This document shows, in pieces, positions 15,002 through 24,238 of a stretch of DNA of 64,000 bases. The stretch's first letter is position 1. Each line of letters begins with the position of its first letter. The stretch covers positions 806,001-870,000 of the forward strand of contig JBANDB010000010.1 in the NCBI GenBank assembly GCA_037576215.1, written 5' to 3'. The position numbers were made by a program, and so were the translations under genes. The notes beneath the pieces are model-generated. The model saw only the letters and a list, made by a program, of their open reading frames with translations, did no database searches and had not been told where the DNA came from. The DNA is from Armillaria gallica (taxonomy: Eukaryota; Basidiomycota; Agaricomycetes; Agaricales; Physalacriaceae).

Positions 15002-15170
15002 TAATATTTTGGCCTTATTAGATGGTAAGAAGATGAAATGCCTAACGTGGGTAAATTGATTGCGGAAAAAATGCGATCAACGATCGGTTAACGCTTGAGC
15101 CTGATAATCGGGCATATGCGACAACTCCTTCGTATTATTTATTACTACCCATGCGACCGGAAGTGGAGCC

Positions 15171-16115
15171 TTAGAAGCTATCTTTATTAGTTTCCACAAA
15201 ATCCCTCAACGTCCTCTTCCCCGTGACTTTTCCTGGAGTCCCAAAAATCCTTTCTTCAAACCCCGAGGCATTCAACTCGTCCATCGAAGATAATAAGGTG
15301 GCGAAATCCTCAGGAAGTCCAAAGGCAATGTACCTATCTTTCAGCTCCCCAACAGAGATTCTTGTATGAGTAATCTTGCGACCCAGAATGTCTGAGAATT
15401 TGGGCAACCTGCTTAATCGTCAGCGGCCAAGAATTTTTGTGAAAAAAAGGAAAGTACATCATCATAAGAAAGTAGCTCAGGACCTGTGAGAATATGGTCC
15501 GTATTATGGCTCTTCGCATCGGTCAAAGCTTCGAAAGCCAAGTCGGCGATGTCATCTGCAGACACGAATCCAAGCTTCCCATCCGCAGAAGCGGTAATGA
15601 TAGTATTGTTCTCCTTAATGTCATGGAGATGCATGGTCAACAAGTTCTCTATTTTCAATCAATAATCAGCATGCTACCGACGTTCTTAGACGTGGAGAAG
15701 AATTACCGTAGAACCAAGAGGGTCGGAGAATCGCGTAATCGACTTGTAGGGATAAGAGGTACTCGTGTACCTTGCCCATAGCCGGACTTCCTGCCTCCAG
15801 AGTAGTCGCACTGAGCAAAACGAACCGATTCACCCCCTTGGTTACTGCCAAGTCGATGAATGGTTTCATTGGTTCGATTACCTCCCCTGCCCGACCACCG
15901 TCTGGGGCGACAATATAGATCCGGTCTATGCTGGGATCGGCAGCGAAGGGGTTCCCAAATGTCGAAGGGTCGTACCAATCGAACTTGACGCCCTTGAATG
16001 GCTCTGGGACGACACCTTTACGGGACGTGAGGAGGACGGGGTAATTGGCGTCGAGCAAACGACGGGCAAGACGGGAGCCTGTCTTTCTAGTACCACCTGT
16101 AATAAGGATTGTCAT
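15171..16115 (-). CDS. NmrA-like NAD(P)-binding oxidoreductase
   Basis: An atypical short-chain dehydrogenase of the NmrA-like group, similar in pattern to festuclavine-dehydrogenase-type proteins often labelled ergot-alkaloid related in mushrooms. The Rossmann motif ITGGTRKTGSRLA opens the protein. LRPSWFYEN and FVSADDIADLAF follow, then GPELLSYDD and the C-terminal LGRKITH segment. Introns interrupt FY/ENL and SYDD/VAQIL. I chose the ATG at 16115 because it starts the first beta strand directly and a TATA box sits 56 bases upstream. An in-frame ATG at 16151 would add 12 residues. There is no neighbouring biosynthetic cluster, so an alkaloid role is not supported. Confidence 0.85.
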
Positions 16116-16170
16116 GGTCGATGTGAGATGCAGTGGGAGGTGTGTGTACATTTATCACAAGACATTCATT

Positions 16171-16177
16171 TTATATA
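16171..16177 (-). promoter_or_regulatory. TATA box of the NmrA-like gene
   Basis: The minus strand reads TATATAA 56 bases upstream of the chosen ATG at 16115. If transcription begins about 30 bases downstream, the upper ATG at 16151 would be at or outside the mRNA end. This supports the shorter protein. Confidence 0.45.
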
Positions 16178-16473
16178 AAACGGTCCAATTCATTACGAGT
16201 TAAAAAAGTGTAAGTACTTACTGATCCAGAATGTAAGTCAGCAAGTGACTAATACACGTATCTTGTTAATGTGAAGAGAAGGCCAAGCACGCGAAAGGGA
16301 ACGCGCGTCGAGGCCGACCTTGGCGAAAGGGAAAGACCTAGAAAATACTAAAAAGGGACGAATTGTGACAACTATCACGCTGACAATCACATGACCAGTG
16401 ACCAGTCTGTCCGCCGGCCTTAGCCTGGCGAGCCGGCTTTATAGATACTCGCGGTACTCGTAACTGTGGATAA

Positions 16474-16545
16474 AGCCTGGTACCCGGGGCGGGAGTAACC
16501 CCCGTGGGCGACAAAACTGTCCAAATTTGATACTCCGACGCATGC
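16474..16545 (+). repeat. Left arm of inverted repeat
   Basis: It pairs with 16910-16983 in reverse complement. The best-conserved blocks are the GC-rich ACCCGGGGCGGG and CGACAAAACTG. Confidence 0.75.
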
Positions 16546-16909
16546 CGCTGTTACGGCACTTTGTCAACACTGATGACACAAGCTATATGTTAATGAAATT
16601 TTGTGACATTCCTTCAACGCACCTCAATTGCCCATGGAGGGAGAATATGAGCCCCCGAATACCACAACAGATGTATCGAACTTTGATGATGATTCCACTG
16701 CATTTCATATCCCATTTACACCCTCTCAGTATGCTAATACCCGGCAACCCCTCTTCATCACGGTCCACTTCTTCTACCCACGCCATGGCGCATATCGACA
16801 GGTCTTCCGTTAGCGCATTGGCACTCTCGCACGTGAAGTAGAGGTGAAGACGGAAGCAAAAAGGACGACGAACTTCACGGTACACAGTTGCACGTAGTCG
16901 GCCGCGGCT

Positions 16910-16983
16910 CGGCAAGTACTCGGAGTTTGAAATTTAGGCAGTTTTGTCGACCACGGGGGTCACCCCGCCCCGGGTTCCAGGCT
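16910..16983 (-). repeat. Right arm of inverted repeat
   Basis: Reverse complement partner of 16474-16545. It lies in the presumed promoter or leader of the G-patch gene. Confidence 0.75.
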
Positions 16984-17061
16984 ACGCCGGCCTGCCCTGC
17001 CCCTGCCGGCCCGCGGCCTCTCTCTGACTCTCTGTCATTACCCACCATTGGGCTGGCCATA

Positions 17062-18213
17062 ATGGCTACCTCCAGCCATACTATCTACTCTCATTACAGC
17101 CCAGAAGACCGCGAAGCCTTGGAGCGTGAGACTGGGCAAATCCCTTCATCTTCAGAAGACAATGCTCAGCTCTGGGACGCAGAGGCCGCAAGCGTCTACA
17201 AAGCTCGAATGGCGCCTGCTCCTCGTTTTGTTCCTGCAACCTTGCAGACTGGCGAATGGGGCCAATGGCGTAGAGATACTGCAGGCGCAGACTCAGCTGA
17301 GGAAGGAAGAGATTCTTCCGTCGCAGATTGGTATCGGTCTCTGTCACGAACATTAAAGTCTTCCACGCCTTCACTCTTACCATCGACCGTGAACAGGGCG
17401 CCGGCACCGCCAGAAAGGCGGGAAAGGAGGAACAAAAACAACTGGTTCATTCAGCATGCTCTCAGGTCGGAACCCTCTTCTTCCTCTTCTTCCACCTCTT
17501 CCCTCGCTGACATGCTGGCTCGAGACCCTCCTCCGCGCCCCTCTGAAGTAAAATACAAACCTCCAGTTTGGCTGGCCATCGGACCGTCTAATAAGGGCTT
17601 CTCAATGCTGGAGAAACGTGGTTGGAATGAGGGAGAGGCTCTTGGAGCCGATGTGGTCAGGCGTAGACGGCCAGAACATGCTATCCAGCCTTCCAGAAAA
17701 GCTACGCAGCGCCATGCGGAATCCGTTGCTAAGGAAGAAGTGATGGAGGTTGAAATCGAACATGGAGATGGTGAAGTAAAAGAGGTTCGAAAGGTGCAAG
17801 TCGTGGACTTGACTCTGGACTCGGATGAGGACTCTGATACGGACTCTGATTCTACTACTGCGGGTTCTTTGGTAAAGGAGGAACCCGGAGACGAAGAAAT
17901 ACGGTCATCTAAAGTTTCGCCATCATCTGCGCCGCCGTCGACCTCTGAACGTAAAGCGCTTCTCACCCCCATTCCTACCATCCTGAAATCCGATCGCTTG
18001 GGCATAGGGTTGAAGGCCAAGACTGTTGGTCCGTACAAGACGTCGCAGAAGCGAGTTACACATAGCGCCGCCGCCTTGGCCGCACACACCCGGGTGGGAG
18101 AGGCTTTGAGGGAACGACAGAAACTGTTTGGGCGAGGACATCGAGGATTCGCTAGAGAGCGAAAGAAAGAGGAAACAAGCAGGAAAGATCTGTTGGCGTA
18201 TATGAATGCATGA
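17062..18213 (+). CDS. G-patch-like protein with the G-patch split by a long acidic insert
   Basis: An intronless frame of 383 codons from the ATG at 17062 (MATSSHTIY) to TGA at 18211. G-patch proteins usually bind RNA and activate DEAH helicases in splicing. Here the first half of the motif, NKGFSMLEKRGWNEGEALG, sits near residue 180, and the closing part, DRLGIGLKAK, near residue 315. Between them is a Glu/Asp/Ser-rich segment (DSDEDSDTDSD). A Ser run and the PPRPSEVKYKPPVW segment precede the domain. The C terminus is basic (RERKKEETSRK). The open frame extends upstream to 16888 through the inverted repeat, but that part is GC-rich repeat sequence and I do not count it. Nuclear RNA function is inferred. 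Confidence 0.75.
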   Translation: MATSSHTIYSHYSPEDREALERETGQIPSSSEDNAQLWDAEAASVYKARMAPAPRFVPATLQTGEWGQWRRDTAGADSAEEGRDSSVADWYRSLSRTLKSSTPSLLPSTVNRAPAPPERRERRNKNNWFIQHALRSEPSSSSSSTSSLADMLARDPPPRPSEVKYKPPVWLAIGPSNKGFSMLEKRGWNEGEALGADVVRRRRPEHAIQPSRKATQRHAESVAKEEVMEVEIEHGDGEVKEVRKVQVVDLTLDSDEDSDTDSDSTTAGSLVKEEPGDEEIRSSKVSPSSAPPSTSERKALLTPIPTILKSDRLGIGLKAKTVGPYKTSQKRVTHSAAALAAHTRVGEALRERQKLFGRGHRGFARERKKEETSRKDLLAYMNA

Positions 18214-18478
18214 CAGCATCTCATATGTTCGTCTCACGGACTCCGACGCACTCGTTCGTCCCTGCAGAATTCAACCTGTAGGATATCAGTCGTAAAAGGA
18301 AACTTGTTATAAATGCCATTCTAAAAATACAGATAAGGTTACAGCCTCGAATAAACAATTGTGTAATGCGGATAAGTGCAGGATAGCAATATGTATGCAA
18401 GAAAACTTGGCCGAAATCAAAACTCCGAGGGTTAATAAAAAAAAACGTTTCAGTGCTGATGACCGTCTCTCTATCGGA

Positions 18479-20250
18479 TCAAGGTATCATAGGTTCCCCC
18501 CAAACGCCTTTCGCTGGTTCGCATTTGACATCGGGAACATACATCCGCAGCCACTGGACCATCTCCTTGCTCATTTGATGGCATCGTGTTACATCTATTG
18601 TTTTCAGACGCTGCGGCCCTAAGACTGAAGGAGATCCCCGATTTTGCGGGCGAACGCGAGGACGGGAAGCGCTTGAGGCGGATGTAACAGTCGGATTTGC
18701 GGCGCGGAACGCTTGAGCGTCCTGGAAACGAGGGTACGAGTTGGACGGGAGGCGAGATTCGACGAAGGTGCGAAGAGAATCCCAGTCGAGGGAGGTGCAG
18801 CCATCAAGCGAAAGTGACTCAAGCTTAGGGCACACCCAGGGCTGCGAGGATGAAAGTCCCTAATAATGCTCGCCGTTAGTACGGAAGAAACGGGTGAAGA
18901 AATGAGCTCACCTTCAAGAAATTTGACGACACGTCTTCCACATCCACCAATTCCAGAATGACCAGCGATGGTAAACGACGCAGGAGATTGACGAACTTTA
19001 TCTCGTTGAATAAGCAGGATTCTATGCGCAGACAACGTAAGGGTAGCCGTGTCAGCGCTTGCGAGTACAGCAGCTGTAGGATGGGAGACACGTTCTCGAG
19101 ATAGCACACCTCGAAACTTTCAAGGAGTGGGAAAGTGATTTGGCACATGATCTGGCGTGCTAGAGCGATCCCCGCGTAGTAGAAGGTTATCTTCCTGAGG
19201 CGAGGGAGAGGGACGAGTTTGCCGGTGGTCTGCGGAGGTGCATATTCCTCAACGGGGGCAGAGGGATAACATGGATCCGAGTCAACATCAGACATGTTGC
19301 GCAAATCCAGTTCCTCCAATTCTGGACACTGTCGGAGGATTCCAAGTAGCACGGGTGCCGATGGGGTAAAACCATTGAAGTAACCTTCAAGCTTGAGGAC
19401 ACAAAGCCGGGATACAAGTCGATGATCCCATCCAAAATTGAAAGACGTCAAGGAACACGAACGTAAACGCGGTGTATGACCATTGAAGAGGGGAAGAGGG
19501 GGGCTGGAGTACCGGTCGTCTTGCATGGACCGGTAAATCCGTATGGACAGAGTTTCAAGGAGCGGAGCATCCTCCTGGCATCGAAGAAGTGCAGCATGGG
19601 CTTGTGGGCGATTCGGCACGCTCAGACTGAAGGACCTCGTTCGCCATAGGGCCGGACGAATGAGATCCATGGCGTGAACGACCTGCTCCGTGACGCTGTT
19701 CGTGTACTCTGTACGCGTCCCAAAGTTGATGATGATGTCGAGAGGACACGACTTTGAGCGCTTTAGTTTACGTCTGGCCTTTTCAAGAGAATCGTGGGGA
19801 CCGACGGTGATCTTGGACCATAGCACGGGCGTGTCGAGCACGACATCCGCCCAGTATCGGCTACAGAAGCACTAAGCATTTACAATAAAAGATAACCGAC
19901 GGGACTTACCACACGAGCATTAGCGTCGAGACCAAGACTGGGTTCTCGTCTATGCCCAATACTCCAATGACAAAGATTGACGCCAAAAGCTCACTCGGTA
20001 GACGGTGAATGGGAGACTGTAGACGGACTGCCTTCTCGAGATGCGACTCGAGCTCGTGCCGCTGGCTCATGAGGGTCGCCATCTTGGAATCCAGGGAATG
20101 GATAGCCTCACGCAGGTCCGGGATGGAGACGTGCTGCATTCCCCCCCGGGCCTGGCCAGACGGACGAGAGGCATGGGAGGGGGGGAGGGGGGGCCGGTTG
20201 CGATGAGCAGCAAAGGCTGACGGCGGAACCCGGCGAGGATAGGTCGACAT
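18479..20250 (-). CDS. F-box/LRR protein
   Basis: A probable substrate-recognition subunit of an SCF ubiquitin ligase. The ATG at 20250 opens a Pro-rich N terminus encoded by a G-rich tract on the plus strand near 20165-20195. A short coiled coil (LDSKMATLMSQRHELESHLEKA) follows, then the F-box start IHRLPSELLASIFVIG. After the first intron (acceptor TTCTGTAG) it reads VCRYWADVVLDTPVLW, the classic mushroom F-box continuation. The rest is leucine-rich repeats (LEELDLRN, LESLSLDGC, LKTIDVTRC). The last intron lies just before the segment ending EPMIP, with TGA at 18481-18479. Such F-box families are expanded in Agaricomycetes and their targets are unknown. Confidence 0.88.
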
Positions 20251-20918
20251 TCAGCAGCGGCCAGAGGGACGGGACAAGGGGACTCTGACCGCTCCCTTTA
20301 TAGAATCTGTGAACGACCAGTAAGGACACGAACAGGACGGAGAAAGGAAACACGCACCTTGAACAGCCTTTAGGCTCGGGGGAGTATTAATGACGGGGCA
20401 GAAGGTAACGCCAGGAGAAGCTGGTTACAAAGGGTTATAAAGGAATTAGCGATGGATTACGATTGCAAAGATAAAGTTGAACCTCCACCTTGGCTGCCCA
20501 CCTGGCTTTTCTGTTCCGTTTCTGCACACGAGGCAGCAAGCATGCCGGTGTCTCATCTGAACTGCCGCTGTCGCATCGAAAAGAGGACCAGAAAAGCATG
20601 ATGGCTGACCTGCATCGTGGGCCGTGGAATAACGCTCGAATGAACATCTCTGACACGAGTTGACACGAGGGCAAAAACGAGGCCCAGGACCAGGCTCACT
20701 TTTGATCGATACAAATTATCATACTTACTTTCTTAGTACATTGATACAATGTTCATCAAATCCTCATGTTTCTTTTCAGTTTGTCTTCCACTCGAGTTCT
20801 TCCCCGCCCCACTTTCTGGACCATGCCATCTTGATACACGATCCGACGGCCGATAAGCTTTTTCTCACTCGTATGTCTACATTTGTATACAATATTTGTT
20901 CTATGTTTTTTCCGTCGA
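20251..20918. other. Intergenic region, no further gene seen
   Basis: It holds the promoter of the F-box/LRR gene and the 3' flank of the PQ-loop gene. A continuation of the PQ-loop reading frame runs to 20776 and may be coding if the last intron is not used. Nothing else is recognisable. Confidence 0.4.
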
Positions 20919-22137
20919 TCAGCTCTCGGGAGCAACGTGGGCTTTCCGTAAGGCGGGAAGATACTGGAAAGAGAATATCTGGCACAGTATCTGGGAGATC
21001 GTCAGCTGGCGTAGAAGTCCCCAGATATCGACTCACGATGATATCGAGGAACACGGTAAGGCCGCTTCCTGCTCCCAGGTATCAGTTGGATTATTTTCAA
21101 ATGAAAAGACTTATGCCGAGTGCTCGGGCCTTACCTGCTAACCAACTAGCATTCGTCACCAAGTAGTCCTTGTCCATACTTTTCGCGCATATCGACAAGG
21201 CATAAGTGACATTACCAAAGATGGAGAAGAAGAACAGCGCAGGCGAAAGTCCTGCACACCGGGTCTGGAAATTTTTTGCTATGACAGGCGTCAGTGTCAT
21301 TGAAATTCATGCAATTGCATCATGCCAACGGTACGAACCTATTTGTGGTATACGTGCACCCAGCTGTACTCGGAGATTAGACGACGCCCCATGAAGAAGA
21401 ATGCGGACTGACGTATAATACCGCACTAGTCCAACCAAGAATCTGTACGGTCCATTTAATGTGGGTGGGTATATCACGGGGCTCATCGTCTTCTTCAGTC
21501 CCTCCACTTATCCGCCAGGCCAATATACCGGTCACAAATACGAACACGACAGCTCCCGCGTAACGAAGAACTAGGACCCTCATGGGAAGGCCAACCTCTA
21601 TTCGGGCATCTCCGGGTAGTAGAGGGGTAGTTTCTTCGCGGGTACCTTCATAATCATATCGAGAAGTGAAGATAGGACGACCATCTTTCCAGCGGTAGTA
21701 ATAGACCTGGCACAGTAGTGCGAGATCGCAAACTGAGTACTGGTAAGAGCAATATCAATATGGTACTTGAGGCGAATATATGATGGTGGCTGCTCACATA
21801 AACTGCAAGAATGATAACTGTAGGCAATAAGCCGGCTAAGGTTGCGCCGGCAAGATTACATAGGTCCCCGACCAGCCAAACGAGTATGAACAGGATGCTC
21901 AGTCCTTCCCCAGACTGCAAAGTATAGTTTTCATACAGCTGAGGCGAATAGACTATGATCCTAATTCGAGACGAATCAATACCGCAATTACTACGGGCGG
22001 AAATTCACAGAAAACTCACCAGCATGCAATAGAAGTCCAACCCAACTGTCATACGAGAAATTCAGTATCCTTGACGCCGTAAAAGAGAGAATAGAACGTA
22101 CGATGCTGCTTATCGCTTCGTTTGCTTCCAAGCTCAT
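20919..22137 (-). CDS. PQ-loop vacuolar amino-acid transporter (Ypq/PQLC2 type)
   Basis: A seven-helix PQ-loop carrier; fungal relatives export basic amino acids from the vacuole. The ATG at 22137 starts MSLEANEAISSI. After a short intron LGWTSIACW follows, and then IIVYSPQLYENY gives the first PQ loop. The second PQ motif is LGARIPQIAKNF. Helices include LSILFILVWLVGDLCNLAG, VLRYAGAVVFVFVTGILAW and LFFFSIFGNVTYALSI. A hydrophilic loop with TTPLLPG lies between helices 3 and 4. The last helix includes GLTVFLDII. The 3' end is uncertain: a GTGAGT donor after DII would splice to a short tail ending at 20919, while reading through gives a longer hydrophilic tail ending at 20776. The gene is divergent from prohibitin-2 with only 126 bases between the two ATGs. 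Confidence 0.85.
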
Positions 22138-22263
22138 CGTGAACACAAAAAGGATTGGCCGGCAGAAAATGCCGAAAATGCGTCACCTGCCAGGGGCCGG
22201 CATCTGCCGGTGCCGACAGTCGCTGTCTTCGTCTGGTTTCATTGCTCAGCCGTTCACCACGAA
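22138..22263. promoter_or_regulatory. Short shared divergent promoter
   Basis: Only 126 bases separate the ATGs of the PQ-loop gene (leftward) and prohibitin-2 (rightward). The interval contains GC-rich repeats of GCCGGC and TGCCGG and has no TATA box. The two genes must share regulatory sequence, or each promoter must overlap the other gene. Confidence 0.55.
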
Positions 22264-23564
22264 ATGGACGACGAAACACTGCGAAGATTTGCGAATCAAA
22301 TCAGAAAGACAGCCTCTGGAGGTTCTCGACCGCCTGCAGGATTTTTTGCTGGGACAGGCCTCCTTGTGGCCCTCGTCGCGGGTGGTTTCGCACTGAATGC
22401 CAGTTTGTTCAACGGTGCGGGTTCTTTGTATTTTTTCGACCACGAACTCATACGTAGAGAACAGTTGACGGTGGTCACAGAGCGATTAAATATACTCGGC
22501 AAGTAGCCCTACGCGTCCCCAGTGCGCTATCCTGACCGTCCTCAGGTTACATGGCATTACAGAAGAAATCTACCCGGAAGGACTCATTTGATGGTATTCA
22601 GTGGGAGCCCTGTTCTGTATCCAACTTTCTGACGTTTTGTAGATTCCGTGGTTCGAAAAACCGATTCTCTTCGACATCCGTGCAAAGCCGCGGAGCATCC
22701 CCAGTTTGACAGGCACAAAAGGTCTTCACTCACTCTTTAACCCTGCTCACGTATCTTATATATCCTTGGCAAGACTTACAAATGGTCAACATCACTTGTC
22801 GTGTTCTCTCGCGACCCTCAATACAAGATCTGCCTAAGATATACCGACAGCTTGGCAACGATTACGATGAGAGGATATTGCCATCCATCGTCAATGAAGT
22901 TTTGAAGAGTGTTGTTGCCCAGTTCAATGCTAGTCAGCTAATTACTCAGCGAGAAAATGTGCGTGATGCCTCACATATACTTGTCCACTTGGTCAATGTT
23001 GATTAGGTTTCTCGACTTGTCCGAGAGCACTTGACAGAGCGGGCAACCAAGTTCAATCTTATCCTTGACGATGTTTCCATTACGCATGTAGCATTTCTCC
23101 TGAATTCACGCATGCCGTAGAGGCAAAACAGGTCAGATGGCATTGCTTCTGTCTTTAACCGTTACACTCACGATATGTAGGTCGCGCAACAAACTGCATT
23201 GAGAGCAGCTTTCCAGGTCGACCAAGCCGTCCAAGAAAAAGAAGTAAGCGGAATGATTTATGCGAATATTCTTCGGTTAACAAAGGTTGCCAAGTCCATC
23301 ATTGTTCGAGCAAGCGGAGAGGCTAAGAGCGCCGAACTCCTTGGTGAAGCCATGCGACAGAACAAGGGTTTCCTCGAGCTTCGTCGATTGGATGCTGCAC
23401 GGAGTATTGCAGAGCTTTTGGCATCGTCTGGAAACAGAGTGCTGTTGGATTCCAAGTCACTCATGCTTAACGGTAAGAGTATCTCGTTGTCTGCGTCATT
23501 GTCGTACTCAATCGAATCTGAAGTGACTGAGGACATGAGAGACTTGATGTCACCAAAGAAGTAA
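22264..23564 (+). pseudogene. PHB2: Prohibitin-2 with two single-base frame breaks
   Basis: Prohibitin-2 forms ring complexes in the mitochondrial inner membrane. The start at 22264 gives a basic N terminus and an inner-membrane anchor (FFAGTGLLVALVAGGFAL). SPFH-domain blocks follow: [67 protein letters not shown] and EAKQVAQQTALRA. The coiled coil, ending near the stop at 23562, completes the family. However, two exons lose frame by one base: near 22582 (after EIYPEG) and near 23096 (between ITHVAF and the PEFTHAVEAKQ block). Everything else is intact, so this is either a recent pseudogene or an assembly error in base runs. One intron (22499-22545) uses a GC donor. Gene identity is secure; the functional state is not. 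Confidence 0.75.
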
Positions 23565-24238
23565 ATTATTTCTATTCTCATACGTGATTCTCAATGCAAT
23601 CAACTCCTCTCTCTATGCCACGATTTGAACGAGAGTCAAGACACATCCATATTGCCTAAGGTCTAGGCTGAGCGCTTTGACATCGCCGCACTGCATCTGA
23701 GGCCCTTCTTCCATTGTTCGAGAGCCTTTTTTTGTTGCTCGTGGGAGCACCCCAAAATGAAAAACGTTTCTTCAAGTCATGATGCATGATGCCAGTCAGC
23801 CGACGAACTGAGCGCGCCGCTGCTTCCGGAACGAACGTTGATTAATCTGATTTATATCCGTTCTAGACGGAAGACCTCAGGATACTTCGGCGAACTTGAT
23901 GACGGGGAGTGGCTGGCATACAGCGAGTAACGGCCGAAAAAAAAAACAATTAAATGCTAACCGCTTTGTTACGTTTAAGCCTAAGTATTGGTGTGTCACT
24001 GAGACGGCTTCTAGTGTTACCGTCAATACTACGGTTCGCCCGCCTACTCAGCCTTGTACACCAGTCAGTAATTACAACGCTAATTGTAGCCTGCCGGTGG
24101 TGAGTCCGTACCGTACTGACGGCAATCATTCTGGAGCACGTGATAAACGCGTCTTGATCCACCGCCGCCACAGGGAACACAGTCTGATTCGACCATTGCA
24201 TACCTGGACGACAACGACGACCAGAACCTTATCCTACG
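23565..24238. other. Intergenic region, no gene seen
   Basis: About 670 bases between prohibitin-2 and MSH5 on the same strand, holding the MSH5 promoter. It includes an A-run near 23938-23947. Short frames lack family features. Confidence 0.5.

Larger units (their letters stand above)
16474..16983. mobile_element. Candidate MITE-like element bounded by imperfect inverted repeats
   Basis: Left arm 16474-16545 and right arm 16910-16983 are reverse complements of each other over about 72 bases with roughly ten differences and one gap. Both read AGCCTGG, then ACCCGGGGCGGG, CCCCCGTGG, CGACAAAACTG, AAATTT and ACTCCGA. The 364-base interior has no recognisable coding gene. The layout (long terminal inverted repeats around a short non-coding core, in a gene promoter) fits a non-autonomous DNA transposon. 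I could not identify a target-site duplication, and the borders may extend further out, because a second GCCGGC...AGCCTGG motif occurs at 16413-16429. The right arm ends 78 bases before the G-patch ATG. Confidence 0.5.

Noticed and set aside
15171..16115. Ergot-alkaloid type gene cluster around the NmrA-like gene
   Set aside because: None of the neighbours is a prenyltransferase, synthase or other biosynthetic partner, so the resemblance is only at family level.
16116..16151. Alternative upstream ATG of the NmrA-like gene
   Set aside because: It would add 12 residues before the Rossmann strand and lies only about 20 bases below the TATA box, so it is probably not in the mRNA.
16888..17061. 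Upstream extension of the G-patch open frame
   Set aside because: It runs through the inverted-repeat arm and GC-rich leader. The conserved-looking protein starts at the ATG at 17062.
17451..18224. Long minus-strand open frame (257 codons) opposite the G-patch gene
   Set aside because: It is Ser/Arg-rich shadow coding of the acidic and Ser-rich sense frame, with no family features.
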